DNA from: an uncultured Roseibium sp.
GTDB lineage: Bacteria; Pseudomonadota; Alphaproteobacteria; Rhizobiales; Stappiaceae
Length of the DNA stretch: 64,000 nt
Reading direction: 5' to 3'
Assembly: GCF_947494555.1 (NCBI RefSeq)
Contig: NZ_CANLVF010000007.1
Location: 62,001 to 126,000, forward strand
In this document: positions 1 through 8,422 of the stretch, piece by piece
Numbering within the stretch: the stretch's first letter is position 1
Layout: each line of letters opens with the position of its first letter
Notes under the pieces: model-generated
Databases searched by the model: none
Seen by the model: only the letters and a program-made list of their open reading frames with translations
What the model was told of the DNA's origin: nothing
Made by a program: the position numbers and the translations under genes

Positions 1-6
1 AACCAG

Positions 7-34
7 AAGGCGCCGGCATTCCTGCCGGCGCCTT
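7..34 (-). terminator. Stem-loop after the dipeptide-binding protein gene
   Basis: A perfect 12-bp stem (7-18 with 23-34) encloses a 4-nt loop just past the stop codon of the leftward binding-protein gene. The T tract after it is poor. It could be a terminator or a processing/stabilising hairpin that lowers expression of permease genes lying beyond the window edge, a common arrangement behind binding-protein genes. Confidence 0.7.
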
Positions 35-50
35 CCAGAGTCAAGCGGAT

Positions 51-1655
51 TTACTCCGCAATGTCCACGCCGTCAAACCAATGACCGCCGAGCGGATCCA
101 TGACGTAGCCGGTCACTTTGGAGGACATCGGCATGAAGACGACGGAGTGCGCGATGGTTGCCCACGGAGCTTCGTCCTTGAAGACGGCCTGTGCCTCTTC
201 ATAAAGCTTGGTCCGCTCTGCCTTGTCGGTCACGGTCTTGGCTTTTTGAATGAGAGCCTCGAAGTCGTCGTTGCACCACTGTGCACGGTTCGAACCACCG
301 ACACCGTCGCAGCCGAGCAGAACGGCCAGGAAGTTGTCCGGATCGCCGTTGTCGCCAGTCCAGCCGAGCAGCACAGCACCGTCACGGTCGACATCCTTGG
401 AACGGGACAGATACTCACCCCATTCGTAGGAAACGATCTCGACATTGACACCGACTTTTGCAAAGTCCGCCTGAATGACTTCCGCCATGCGGCGCGCATT
501 CGGGTTGTACGGACGCTGTACCGGCATCGCCCAGACTTTCATGGACAGGTTTTCAACGCCGGCGGCCGCCAGCATTTCCTTGGCCAGGTCAGGGTTGTAG
601 TCGTCGTCCTCAGTCGCCTCGTTATAGGACCACATGGTCGGCGGGATCGGGTTCTTGGCAGCCTGTCCGGAGCCCTGGAAGACGGCGTCGAGGATTGCCT
701 GCTTGTTGACCGCGTGGTTCAGCGCCTTGCGGACTTCCTTCTTGTCGAACGGAGCCACTTTGGTGTTGTAGGCAAGGTACCCGACGTTCAGGCCCTGCTG
801 TTCCATCAGCGTGAGGTTGCTGTCAGCGCGGATATCGGCAATGTCGGCCGGTGCCGGATAAGGCATGACGTGACATTCGCCTGCTTTCAGCTTCTGCAGA
901 CGTACGGCAGCGTCCGGCGTGATGGCGAATATCAGGTTGTCGATCTTTTCCTTGCCGTTCCAGTAGTCCGCATGAGCCCCATAGCGGATCACGGCGTCTT
1001 TCTGGTAACCGACGAAAGCAAACGGGCCGGTGCCGACCGGCTGCTGGTTGAACTGTTCCTTGGTTCCGGCGGACGCCAGCGAATCTGCGTATTCAGCCGA
1101 GACGATGGAGGCGAAGTCCATCGCAAGGTTCGCAATCATTGGCGCTTCCGGACGGTTCAGCACGAACTTGACCGTGTGATCGTCAACCTTGACGATTTCC
1201 TTGATCAGGTCCGGCATGGACATGCCGTTGAAATATTCCCAGGCTGTGCCCGGTGTATATTCATGCCACGGATGGTCCTTCTTCAGCTGACGCTCAAAGG
1301 AAAAGACCACATCGTCGGCATTAAAGTCGCGCGACGGCGTGAAGAAGCTGGTGGTGTGGAACTTTACGCCTTTGCGAAGGTTAAAGGTGTATTCCAAACC
1401 GTCTTCGGAGACTTCCCAGCTTTCTGCGAGACCCGGAAGCACTTCCGTCGTGCCGCGCTTGAATTCAACAAGCCGATTATAGAGAGGCTTGGAAGAAGCG
1501 TCGAACGTGGTGCCTGCGGTGTAGAGCGCCGTATCGAAGCCTTCAGGAGACCCCTCGGAGCAATAAACCAGGGTCTTTGCGGATGCGCCCGTTGCCGCGA
1601 TCACGGCAAGGCTGGCGCCAAGAAGGGTTGCCTTCAAGGTTTTTTGGAAATTCAT
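51..1655 (-). CDS. dppA: Dipeptide/oligopeptide ABC transporter periplasmic binding protein (DppA-like)
   Basis: Encodes a 534-residue extracytoplasmic solute-binding protein of family 5 (SBP_bac_5), the usual length for DppA. It has an N-terminal Sec signal ending around ATGASA, then the family opening KTLVYCSEGSPEGFD and the lobe segment VLPGLAESWEVSEDGLEYTF. It should capture di- or oligopeptides in the periplasm and pass them to a DppBCDF-type permease. An in-frame TTG sits one codon upstream, but the ATG at 1655 is preferred because a GGGGAG ribosome site lies about 10 nt before it. The permease genes would be to the left, outside the window. Substrate cannot be fixed from sequence; haem, glutathione or nickel binders belong to the same family. 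Confidence 0.88.
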   Translation of the reverse strand: MNFQKTLKATLLGASLAVIAATGASAKTLVYCSEGSPEGFDTALYTAGTTFDASSKPLYNRLVEFKRGTTEVLPGLAESWEVSEDGLEYTFNLRKGVKFHTTSFFTPSRDFNADDVVFSFERQLKKDHPWHEYTPGTAWEYFNGMSMPDLIKEIVKVDDHTVKFVLNRPEAPMIANLAMDFASIVSAEYADSLASAGTKEQFNQQPVGTGPFAFVGYQKDAVIRYGAHADYWNGKEKIDNLIFAITPDAAVRLQKLKAGECHVMPYPAPADIADIRADSNLTLMEQQGLNVGYLAYNTKVAPFDKKEVRKALNHAVNKQAILDAVFQGSGQAAKNPIPPTMWSYNEATEDDDYNPDLAKEMLAAAGVENLSMKVWAMPVQRPYNPNARRMAEVIQADFAKVGVNVEIVSYEWGEYLSRSKDVDRDGAVLLGWTGDNGDPDNFLAVLLGCDGVGGSNRAQWCNDDFEALIQKAKTVTDKAERTKLYEEAQAVFKDEAPWATIAHSVVFMPMSSKVTGYVMDPLGGHWFDGVDIAE

Positions 1656-1948
1656 CAATCTGTTCTCCCCTTGATGAAGAGCAAGGGCCTTGCATCATTG
1701 ACGTGTGCAAAGGAGTTAAGCCCAAGCCAGCGCAAACTAAGGCTTTTTTTCGGCAGGAAATCAACTGCCAACATATTTCTAATTTTGCCCCTGTTTTGAA
1801 ATTTTTTTGCTAGGTAAGCCTTGCTGCCGTAATTTTTAACGCATCCACCCCCGCACACGGAAATGTGATACCGCAACGTAAGCACCCGAACCGGACTACG
1901 AACGCGCAAAAAGAAAGGCTCTCGAAAATACAAGAGCCCTGGAAATGT
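1656..1948. other. Intergenic region upstream of dppA
   Basis: About 290 bp between glpK and the binding-protein gene. It holds the glpK terminator at its right end and an A/T-rich stretch (about 1738-1815) suited to a promoter for the leftward binding-protein gene. I could not place -35 and -10 boxes with confidence, and no convincing ORF is present. Confidence 0.5.
1912..1938 (-). terminator. Rho-independent terminator of glpDK
   Basis: On the minus strand GGCTCTTG pairs with CGAGAGCC around a TATTTT loop (one G-U pair) and is followed by TTTCTTTTTG. It lies about 10 bp past the glpK stop, so it ends the glpD-glpK unit. Confidence 0.85.
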
Positions 1949-3442
1949 TCAATCCTGACGGGTGCGTGTTCGTTTGACCGCATCCTGCCAGCCGGCAAGC
2001 AGGCGCGTTCTGTCGGTAGCGGCAAGTTGGGGTTCGAAACGTTTCTCCAGCTTCCATTCCGCAGAAAAAGCATCCTCGCCCGGCCAGATGCCCGCTTTCG
2101 ATCCCGCCAGCCAGGCTGACCCCAGCGCGGTTGTTTCCGCAACGGTCGGCCGGTCGACTGGTGCGCCTAGAATGTCGGCAAGAAACTGCATCGTCCAGTC
2201 GGACGCGGTCATGCCCCCGTCGACCCGGAGGACCGGCTTTTCGGCTCCGGGCCAATCGGCGCGCATCGCCTCAACGAGGTCGCTGGTCTGATAACCGACG
2301 CTTTGCAGCACCGCACGGGCAATTTCCTTCGGCCCTGTGTTCCGCGTCAGCCCGAACATCGCCCCGCGCGCATCCGCATCCCAATAGGGCGCGCCCAGTC
2401 CGACGAAAGCCGGCACCAGATAAACGTCGTGGTTCGGATCCGCCTGCTCTGCGAGAGCCTGCGTATCCCCGGCACTTTCGATCATTCCGAGACCGTCGCG
2501 CAGCCATTGCACAGCCGCGCCGGCGACAAAAATCGAACCTTCGAGTGCGTAGGTGGTCTTCCCGTTCAGTCGGTAGGCAATGGTGGTCAGCATCCGGTTA
2601 TGCGAACGAACCGCGGTGTCGCCCGTATTCATCAGCGCAAAACACCCGGTGCCATAGGTGGACTTCACCATTCCCGGCTTGAAGCAGGCCTGTCCGACCG
2701 TCGCCGCCTGCTGGTCACCGGCGACCCCGAGGATCGGAAGAGACCGTCCGAAGAGCTCGGCGTCGGTTACGCCGAACTCGTCGGCACTGTCCTTGACCTC
2801 CGGCAGCATGCTCATCGGAATGTTGAGCACCTTGCAGAGATCTTCGTCCCAGCGGTTTTCATGAATATTGTAGATCAGCGTGCGCGCGGCATTGGTCGCG
2901 TCCGTCACGTGAACGCTTCCACCCGTCAGATGCCAGATGAGCCAGGTGTCGACGGTTCCGAAAACCAGTTCGCCCCGTTCCGCTCTGTCACGCACGCCTT
3001 CGACATTGTCGAGAAGCCAGGCGATCTTCGTTCCGGAAAAATAGGGATCGAGCAACAATCCGGTCTTGGCCGTGAAGGTTTCTTCCAACCCCTGGCCACG
3101 CAGCGTTGCGCAGAAATCCGAGGTGCGACGGTCTTGCCAGACGATGGCATTGTAAACGGGTTCTCCGGTCGAGCGGTCCCAGATCAACGTTGTCTCACGC
3201 TGGTTGGTGATCCCGATGGCTTCGACCCCGCTGCCGCCGTCGGGAGCCTTTTCCATCGCCTCCCGGCAGACACGAAGCGTGCTTGTCCAGATGTCCGAAG
3301 GTGAGTGCTCAACCCAACCTGATTTCGGAAAATGTTGAGGGAACTCCTGTTGGCCCACACTGATTGGACTGAAGCCACTGTCGAAAACGATTGCGCGACT
3401 TGACGTCGTGCCCTGGTCTATCGCCAAAACACATCCGGCCAT
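1949..3442 (-). CDS. glpK: Glycerol kinase
   Basis: Cytoplasmic FGGY-family kinase of 497 residues, the normal glycerol kinase length, which phosphorylates glycerol to sn-glycerol 3-phosphate with ATP. Visible motifs are the N-terminal phosphate loop AIDQGTTSSRAIVFD, the segment TNQRETTLIWDRSTG, the ATP-site stretch STYGTGCFALMNTG and the C-terminal VDGGMTASDWTMQFLAD. The ATG is preceded by GGGAGGTG. It lies 74 bp downstream of glpD, so the two form one operon for glycerol entry into glycolysis. No glpF facilitator is seen next to it. Confidence 0.96.
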   Translation of the reverse strand: MAGCVLAIDQGTTSSRAIVFDSGFSPISVGQQEFPQHFPKSGWVEHSPSDIWTSTLRVCREAMEKAPDGGSGVEAIGITNQRETTLIWDRSTGEPVYNAIVWQDRRTSDFCATLRGQGLEETFTAKTGLLLDPYFSGTKIAWLLDNVEGVRDRAERGELVFGTVDTWLIWHLTGGSVHVTDATNAARTLIYNIHENRWDEDLCKVLNIPMSMLPEVKDSADEFGVTDAELFGRSLPILGVAGDQQAATVGQACFKPGMVKSTYGTGCFALMNTGDTAVRSHNRMLTTIAYRLNGKTTYALEGSIFVAGAAVQWLRDGLGMIESAGDTQALAEQADPNHDVYLVPAFVGLGAPYWDADARGAMFGLTRNTGPKEIARAVLQSVGYQTSDLVEAMRADWPGAEKPVLRVDGGMTASDWTMQFLADILGAPVDRPTVAETTALGSAWLAGSKAGIWPGEDAFSAEWKLEKRFEPQLAATDRTRLLAGWQDAVKRTRTRQD

Positions 3443-3478
3443 GGCGCACCTCCCGAAATTCTTGTTTGTTCATGAAAG

Positions 3479-3500
3479 CTGCCGGCGGCAGTGCCGGCAG
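3479..3500 (-). other. Intercistronic hairpin between glpD and glpK
   Basis: CTGCCGGC (3479-3486) pairs with GCCGGCAG (3493-3500) around a 6-nt loop in the 74-bp glpD-glpK gap. There is no T tract, so it is more likely an RNA processing or stabilising element than a full terminator. Confidence 0.5.
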
Positions 3501-3516
3501 TTCGAATTCGTCCAGA

Positions 3517-5037
3517 CTATGCAGCAGCGCCGGTCTGGTCCGCAAGGTGGCCGGACATGTAGCTGTCAAGGTCAGCCGCTTCTTGCTTGTTAAGTCGCAG
3601 ACCCAGTTTCGTCCGCCGCCACAGCACATCGTCTGCAGTGCGCGCCCATTCCCGTGTCATCAACCATTTCACTTCATTTTCGTAGAGATTGAAGCCGAAA
3701 GACCGTCCGAGATCGCCAATACCCTTGGCATCGCCGAGGATCTTCCTGCCATCCGTCCCGTATAGACGGACCAGACGCGTTGCAAATGCCTTGTCAAGGA
3801 ACGGATAGTCCCGCTCAAGCCCGGCAACTTCCTCATCGAAGGCATCGACCTTGAAGTCACCGCCAGGCAACGGCGCAGTTCCTGTCCAAAGCCCTGTCTT
3901 GAACGGCAGATGGTCTTCAAGCTTGGCAAGCACCTGTTCCGCGAGCTTGCGGTACGTGGTGATTTTCCCGCCGAACACCGACAGCACCGCCGCCCGGTCA
4001 CCGCCTCCGTCCAGCTCCAGGACATAGTCGCGGGTGGCTGCCTTCGCGTCCTTGGCACCGTCATCATAAAGCGGGCGGACACCCGAATACGTGTGGACGA
4101 CGTCGTCCGGCGTAATGTCCTTTTCCAGATACTCGCTGGCCGCAGCGCACAGATATGTCACTTCGTCCGGAGAGATCCGGACATCCCCAAGGTCTTCCTG
4201 ATAATCGACGTCTGTCGTTCCGATCAGTGTGAAGTCCTGTTCATAAGGAATGGCAAAGACGATGCGGCCGTCACCGTTCTGGAAAATAAAGCAGCGGTCG
4301 TGGTCGAACTGGCGCGGCACGATAATATGGCTGCCCTTGACCAGCCGGATGCCCGAGGTTTCGTTTTCGCCGATCACGCCGTGCAGGAACTCTGCAACCC
4401 AGGGGCCGGCAGCGTTGACGAGTACGCTCGCTGTGACCGTCCGGTCTTCGCCGGTGGCAAGATCCCTCAGGACCACGGACCAGATCTTACCGTCCCGGCG
4501 CGCGCTGATGCACTTGGTCCGCGTCAGAACGTCAGCCCCGCGGTCTGCCGCGTCCCTTGCGTTGAGCACGACAAGGCGCGCATCGTCCACCCAGCAATCC
4601 GAGTACTCAAACCCCTTTTGGAAGAGCTTTTTCAGTCCTTGCGAAAAAGGCGCTTCGTCCAGCCGCACAGTCTTGGTGGAGGGCAGCAGCTTTCTGCCGC
4701 CGAGATGGTCATACATGAACAACCCAAGGCGCAGCAGCCAGGCCGGGCGCAGGTCCTTATGGTGCGGCAGGATGAAACGGAGCGGCCAGGCGATATGCGG
4801 CGCGATCCCCCACAGAACCTCACGCTCCTTAAGCGCCTTTCTGACAAGATCGAACTCGTAGTATTCCAGGTACCGCAACCCGCCATGAATCAGCTTGGTC
4901 GATGCAGAGGAGGTGGCGCTCGCCAAGTCTCCCATTTCAGCCAGCAGGACACGCGCCCCGCGCCCGACAGCGTCCCGCGCAATGCCCGTTCCGTTGATCC
5001 CGCCACCGATTACCAGAAGGTCATAGTCAGCCGTCAT
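3517..5037 (-). CDS. glpD: Aerobic glycerol-3-phosphate dehydrogenase
   Basis: FAD-dependent, membrane-associated enzyme of 506 residues that oxidises sn-glycerol 3-phosphate to dihydroxyacetone phosphate and passes electrons to the quinone pool. It opens with the Rossmann motif LLVIGGGINGTGIARDA for FAD, then SSASTKLIHGGLRYLE, both typical of the GlpD/DAO family. The length matches the E. coli enzyme. It is first in the operon with glpK, and its own upstream region contains phased GAAA repeats. A DeoR/GlpR-type regulator is encoded 23 kb away at 28217 instead of next to this operon. Confidence 0.96.
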   Translation of the reverse strand: MTADYDLLVIGGGINGTGIARDAVGRGARVLLAEMGDLASATSSASTKLIHGGLRYLEYYEFDLVRKALKEREVLWGIAPHIAWPLRFILPHHKDLRPAWLLRLGLFMYDHLGGRKLLPSTKTVRLDEAPFSQGLKKLFQKGFEYSDCWVDDARLVVLNARDAADRGADVLTRTKCISARRDGKIWSVVLRDLATGEDRTVTASVLVNAAGPWVAEFLHGVIGENETSGIRLVKGSHIIVPRQFDHDRCFIFQNGDGRIVFAIPYEQDFTLIGTTDVDYQEDLGDVRISPDEVTYLCAAASEYLEKDITPDDVVHTYSGVRPLYDDGAKDAKAATRDYVLELDGGGDRAAVLSVFGGKITTYRKLAEQVLAKLEDHLPFKTGLWTGTAPLPGGDFKVDAFDEEVAGLERDYPFLDKAFATRLVRLYGTDGRKILGDAKGIGDLGRSFGFNLYENEVKWLMTREWARTADDVLWRRTKLGLRLNKQEAADLDSYMSGHLADQTGAAA

Positions 5038-5082
5038 TGGCCTGTCTCCGGCTAGTGCGCATCTGCGCTTTGAAGGTCAAAA

Positions 5083-5108
5083 TGAAAATAAAACGAAACT
5101 CAGCGAAA
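5083..5108. promoter_or_regulatory. Phased GAAA/CGAAA repeats upstream of glpD (candidate GlpR operator)
   Basis: TGAAA at 5083 and CGAAA at 5094 and 5104 recur every 10-11 bp, read as TTTCG repeats toward glpD. Repeats on one helix face, 45-75 bp before a glycerol operon, suit a DeoR-family repressor. Binding by the distant GlpR is inference. Confidence 0.4.
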
Positions 5109-5304
5109 TTCAATCAATGATTCACGCGAGACGACTTTCTTTGATTTCACGGCTCTTGAGACGCCAGGAGGACACGTTTCGCGAGCAAGTGATTTTTCGA
5201 ACTTGATTTCGGTTACGACGCACAGAAGCGTCATCCGAAACCGCCCGGAGATTGAGAGAAGACACACCAAAGCCATCAAGAAAATCAGGTGCAGCACGCG
5301 TGAT

Positions 5305-5347
5305 ATGTAAAATGTCCTTTACATTTCATCAAGCCGCGTTATGTAAA
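5305..5347 (+). promoter_or_regulatory. ATGTAAA operator and overlapping promoter of the membrane protein/Xre pair
   Basis: ATGTAAA (5305-5311) and TTTACAT (5318-5324) form a perfect inverted repeat with a 6-bp spacer, and a third ATGTAAA lies at 5341-5347. A possible sigma-70 promoter overlaps them: TTTACA at 5318-5323, a 16-bp spacer, then TATGTA at 5340-5345. This layout suits autorepression by the small Xre regulator encoded downstream. Confidence 0.55.
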
Positions 5348-5375
5348 GGGTACTTTCCATATTGGAGGTTCGAAC

Positions 5376-5774
5376 ATGACGGTCGAACAAGCGACATACC
5401 GCTTTTTCAAGGTCTTTGTCCCTGCGATGGTTGCTTATGTTGCAGCTACCGCCGGAATAGTGTGGTTCTCGGACGGCGGTGCTCTTCCACCCTTCGCCCT
5501 GTACGGTCTGACGCTCGTTCCGATTGGCGCGATTTTTCTCGCCTTTTGGGCACAGTGGCGCTTCGCCATGGAACTTGACGAGTTTCTTCGGCTCATTCAG
5601 ATCAAGGGAACTTTGATCGGCATCGCCTGCATCATGATCATCGCATCCGGATGGGGGCAGCTTGAAAGACTGGCGGATGCACCAAGGCTGCCGGTATTCT
5701 GGCTTCTACCGATTTTCTGGACGATCCAGGGCCTTGCCACCACATTCATCTCAAAACGTGAAGGCGTCTTTTGA
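5376..5774 (+). CDS. Four-helix inner-membrane protein of unknown function
   Basis: Encodes 132 residues with about four hydrophobic segments (roughly residues 11-31, 40-60, 78-95 and 103-122) and short polar loops, so it is an integral inner-membrane protein. The ATG follows TTGGAGG. It overlaps the next gene as TGATG, so the two are translationally coupled. Pairs of a small multi-helix membrane protein and a very short Cro/CI-type regulator are widespread in bacteria; the membrane partner is usually uncharacterised. I do not recognise a named family with confidence. Confidence 0.75.
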   Translation: MTVEQATYRFFKVFVPAMVAYVAATAGIVWFSDGGALPPFALYGLTLVPIGAIFLAFWAQWRFAMELDEFLRLIQIKGTLIGIACIMIIASGWGQLERLADAPRLPVFWLLPIFWTIQGLATTFISKREGVF

Positions 5775-5968
5775 TGAAGAACCGCCTTAGGGCGTTGCGT
5801 GCGGAAAGAGGCTGGTCCCAGGCCGTGCTCGGGGATCACCTCAATGTCTCCCGGCAAACAATCAACGCTATTGAAGCTGGCCGATACGATCCCTCCCTGC
5901 CCCTGGCCTTCAAGATCGCGCGTTTGTTCGACCGAAAGATCGAAGACATTTTTGAAGATGAGAAGTGA
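5774..5968 (+). CDS. Small Xre/Cro-CI family transcriptional regulator
   Basis: A 64-residue protein that is almost entirely one HTH_3 domain: LRALRAERGWSQAVLGDHL, VSRQTINAIEAGRYDPS and a tail LPLAFKIARLF typical of minimal YgzD-like regulators. The ATG at 5774 overlaps the upstream stop (TGATG); a TTG one codon earlier is less likely. It probably represses its own operon through the ATGTAAA palindrome at 5305-5347. It has no effector domain, so the membrane partner may modulate it. Confidence 0.88.
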   Translation: MKNRLRALRAERGWSQAVLGDHLNVSRQTINAIEAGRYDPSLPLAFKIARLFDRKIEDIFEDEK

Positions 5969-6376
5969 CCGGACACGCTTTCGTTTACGAATGGCGAAAC
6001 TGCCGGACGAGAGCTGTAGCGCTTCGATTGTCATTCTTAAGTGTGCGGGATTGAAAATTGAAATCAACCCGGGCCACCTCTCAAATATCAAAAGGAATGT
6101 CCTTGGGTCGAATGGGCTGCACGGACAGAATTTTTAATTGCCTTCCATTCTGACGAGGGAGTTGCCAGGGATGACCAACCGCATCGTGGAACACGGCCCC
6201 CTGGCTTTTAGTTTTCACCTGGACATATGCCAAAGGCTCCCGGACAGAAAATCGGGCCGGTTATGCAGCCGCTCGTGTCAAATGCAACTTGGAATGTCTG
6301 GCTGCTCATATCGGATTTTGACATTTCGCCCCCGATGAAGTTCTCCACCGGGGGCTTGAAGTTTCAATAAGTGAGC
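5969..6376. other. Non-coding gap
   Basis: About 400 bp between the Xre gene and the convergent peptidoglycan hydrolase gene. Apart from the hairpin at 6328-6355 I see no supported gene or repeat. The short open frames have no ribosome site or recognisable product. Confidence 0.5.
6328..6355 (-). terminator. Weak terminator of the peptidoglycan hydrolase gene
   Basis: GCCCCCG (6328-6334) pairs with CGGGGGC (6349-6355) around a 14-nt loop, about 20 bp past the hydrolase stop. There is almost no T tract. Confidence 0.4.
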
Positions 6377-7438
6377 TCACGCGACAAGATCGAGTGCCGA
6401 GCGGTTCTGACCCGCGTAGCTCGCCAACGCGGACAGATAGGCTTCAGCAAGTGCGGGTTTGCCAATTTGTGCCATCAAATTGCGATCGTCTTTGTTCGAG
6501 CCGAAGAAAGGTTCGACCAGAATGGCTGGTGCTCGACCTGCATAAAGCGAGCGCCAACCGCGTTCGCCACCAGGCTGGCGGACCTTCACACCACGATCGG
6601 CTTTGCCAGTTCGACCAAACAAACCCACCAGTTCGTCCTGTGCAAACTCTGCAAGGCTTTGTGATGCGGTTGATCGACTCGCGAGCACTTCGCTGCCGCG
6701 TACGCTGGAGTTACCAACGCTGTTAAAGTGAAGCTCGATCGTCACTTCAGCGCCCCAAGCATCTGTTTCGGCGTAAACGGCGTCAATTTCCTTGGAATAC
6801 GAGCCTGCGTACTGGCGATAGAAAATCGCCGTTTCGATTTCGTACTCAGATGCGTATTCTGCCATAAGCTCGGCAACAGCCGTATTGAATGGGTATTCAC
6901 TCTCGTCAATCGGCGAAGTCGCATAAGCGCCCTGACCGTGGCTGTTGTGACCAACGACTATGCCGACACGCAAGCGCGCGTTTCTCCGGGGAGTAATTGG
7001 CACCACGGTATCGGTGGTGGTATCGGTCGCCTCCGCGAGCAGGTTGTTTGCTTCCTCGATCAGAGAGAGCACCTTTGATCGGTAAGCGGGGTCGACGGCA
7101 TACCCTCCCTCGACCAAAGCATCGAGATAAGTCTCGACCGAGCTGTCCGCCGGTTTTTTATACGGACCTGTCTCGATGAATGTCGCATACCCATCAACCG
7201 TGTCTTCCAGCGTGGCGAACAGGGCATAAGTATCTTCACCGTCACTGGCAACGTACTGCACCGGTGTCGCATGCGCGGCGATACGGGGACGGTACTTCAT
7301 CCCAAACGGATTCTTGTGATCGATGTAAAGCCGTGATGTGCCGCGGCCCGATTCCAGCAATGCTTGGGCCATAGCAATGGTTTTAGCCGCGTCCGTGAGA
7401 CGAGTTGAGGCGACTATAGCTTTTGCTAAACTTTTCAT
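6377..7438 (-). CDS. Two-domain peptidoglycan hydrolase: glucosaminidase plus N-acetylmuramoyl-L-alanine amidase
   Basis: A 353-residue fusion. Residues about 20-130 match the glucosaminidase/FlgJ-like fold (AQALLESGRGTSRLYIDHKN, PFGMKYR, YATFIETGPYKKPADSS), where E of LLESG is the expected catalytic acid. Residues about 160-345 match the zinc amidase_3 fold, with ligands apparent in VGHNSHGQGA, SEYPFN and ELHFNS and a catalytic E in VEPFF. It should cleave both glycan strands and stem peptides. No signal peptide is evident, so export would need a holin-like or other route; this resembles phage endolysins. The ATG at 7438 follows GGAAGGG; an upstream GTG at 7456 is possible. It stands alone between non-coding gaps. 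Confidence 0.8.
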   Translation of the reverse strand: MKSLAKAIVASTRLTDAAKTIAMAQALLESGRGTSRLYIDHKNPFGMKYRPRIAAHATPVQYVASDGEDTYALFATLEDTVDGYATFIETGPYKKPADSSVETYLDALVEGGYAVDPAYRSKVLSLIEEANNLLAEATDTTTDTVVPITPRRNARLRVGIVVGHNSHGQGAYATSPIDESEYPFNTAVAELMAEYASEYEIETAIFYRQYAGSYSKEIDAVYAETDAWGAEVTIELHFNSVGNSSVRGSEVLASRSTASQSLAEFAQDELVGLFGRTGKADRGVKVRQPGGERGWRSLYAGRAPAILVEPFFGSNKDDRNLMAQIGKPALAEAYLSALASYAGQNRSALDLVA

Positions 7439-7753
7439 CTGACCAATCCCTTCCACGTTGTTGGTCGGAACCTCTCAATGCTTCGTGCATCGATCGGCAT
7501 TCCATGAAAGACACATCCGCTGAACAACCTGTCTTCAGATGTGATGAGCCGCGGTTGGTTGCGTCAGCTCATGGCTCAAGAAGTATGGATGAAGGATCAA
7601 TCCGGGGAGGAGACGGCCTGCTGGCGATTCCGTCGGGACGGGGCCCGTCGGACCCCCAGTTTTCCCTGTTCAGCTTCTATTCACCTGCTTTGTCCCCATA
7701 TCTGTCTTGTTGTCTACACGGTGTAGTGTCGAAAACAATGGTGAGGAAAACGC
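7439..7753. other. Divergent intergenic region with an inverted repeat
   Basis: Gap of about 315 bp between the hydrolase and the divergent unknown gene. It should hold both promoters. The clear element is the palindrome at 7714-7726. I see no supported coding sequence. Confidence 0.5.
7714..7726. promoter_or_regulatory. CTACAC-G-GTGTAG palindrome, candidate operator
   Basis: A perfect 6-bp inverted repeat with a 1-bp centre, 28 bp before the ATG of the unknown 222-residue protein. The size suits a dimeric regulator site, but the protein that binds it is unknown. Confidence 0.4.
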
Positions 7754-8422
7754 ATGTTCGACGATGAGGGTCGTCCCGAGATTTCTGACACCCGTTGGGC
7801 GGGTGGAGACTATCTCCCTGGATTTGTGAAAGGGTCTGGTGACTACTTCACGAGGTCAGATGTTATTGCGAAAATTGAAGTAGAGGCTGAAGCTACCTTG
7901 CTATGGATGCAAGAAGGTACGCAAAGCTACTCTGGCTCAGGCGACCTGCGGTATGAGCCGTGGTGGCCGGATCTGCCGGTTACAAACTCCATTATCTTCA
8001 AATGCGGACGCGAGCGCATGCTCTTGGACCGCGCATATGAGCATGGGATCCTGAACTTCCTGAGGCGTTTGGAAGCCTGTGGCGTTATTCAAAAACTCAA
8101 TGATCGGATCATAGATCTGGTTGTTGAATCCATGACTCCGGTCGTTCTGAACCAACTGGCCATGAAGTGCCATGCGGAAGGTGTTCCTGACGGGGTGTCC
8201 TTGAAGGAGCTCAGCAAGCTCTTTGGAAATGGCAAGAACACGAAACCGGCGAAGGTGCGGGATCGCTTCTTGGGCGACCTCGCGGCAGTAGGCCTATTCA
8301 AAGCCCGCGAGGCAGAAGGATGGGACATTGCAATCGGGCCTGTCGGCGATGCTTTTTTCTCCAAAGTGTATGCCCCGATCACAAACGAAATCGACATCAA
8401 GTACGCGGAGCCAAAAAAATGA
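7754..8422 (+). CDS. Hypothetical protein, 222 residues, unrecognised
   Basis: Soluble protein with no signal peptide or membrane segment. The ATG has a good TGAGGAAA site. The middle (about 95-135) is probably helical (LLDRAYEHGILNFLRRLEAC), and the C-terminal half has a winged-helix look: KVRDRFLGDLAAVGLFKARE followed by WDIAIGPVGDAFF. I cannot assign a family. Its stop overlaps the start of a 38-residue exported peptide (ATGA), so the two are probably co-translated. Isolated context and no recognisable homologue suggest accessory DNA. Confidence 0.65.
   Translation: MFDDEGRPEISDTRWAGGDYLPGFVKGSGDYFTRSDVIAKIEVEAEATLLWMQEGTQSYSGSGDLRYEPWWPDLPVTNSIIFKCGRERMLLDRAYEHGILNFLRRLEACGVIQKLNDRIIDLVVESMTPVVLNQLAMKCHAEGVPDGVSLKELSKLFGNGKNTKPAKVRDRFLGDLAAVGLFKAREAEGWDIAIGPVGDAFFSKVYAPITNEIDIKYAEPKK

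Noticed and set aside
81..1799. Long plus-strand open frame (572 codons) opposite dppA
   Set aside because: It mirrors the strong dppA reading frame, has low-complexity, Arg/Val/His-rich sequence, no ribosome site and no recognisable domain.
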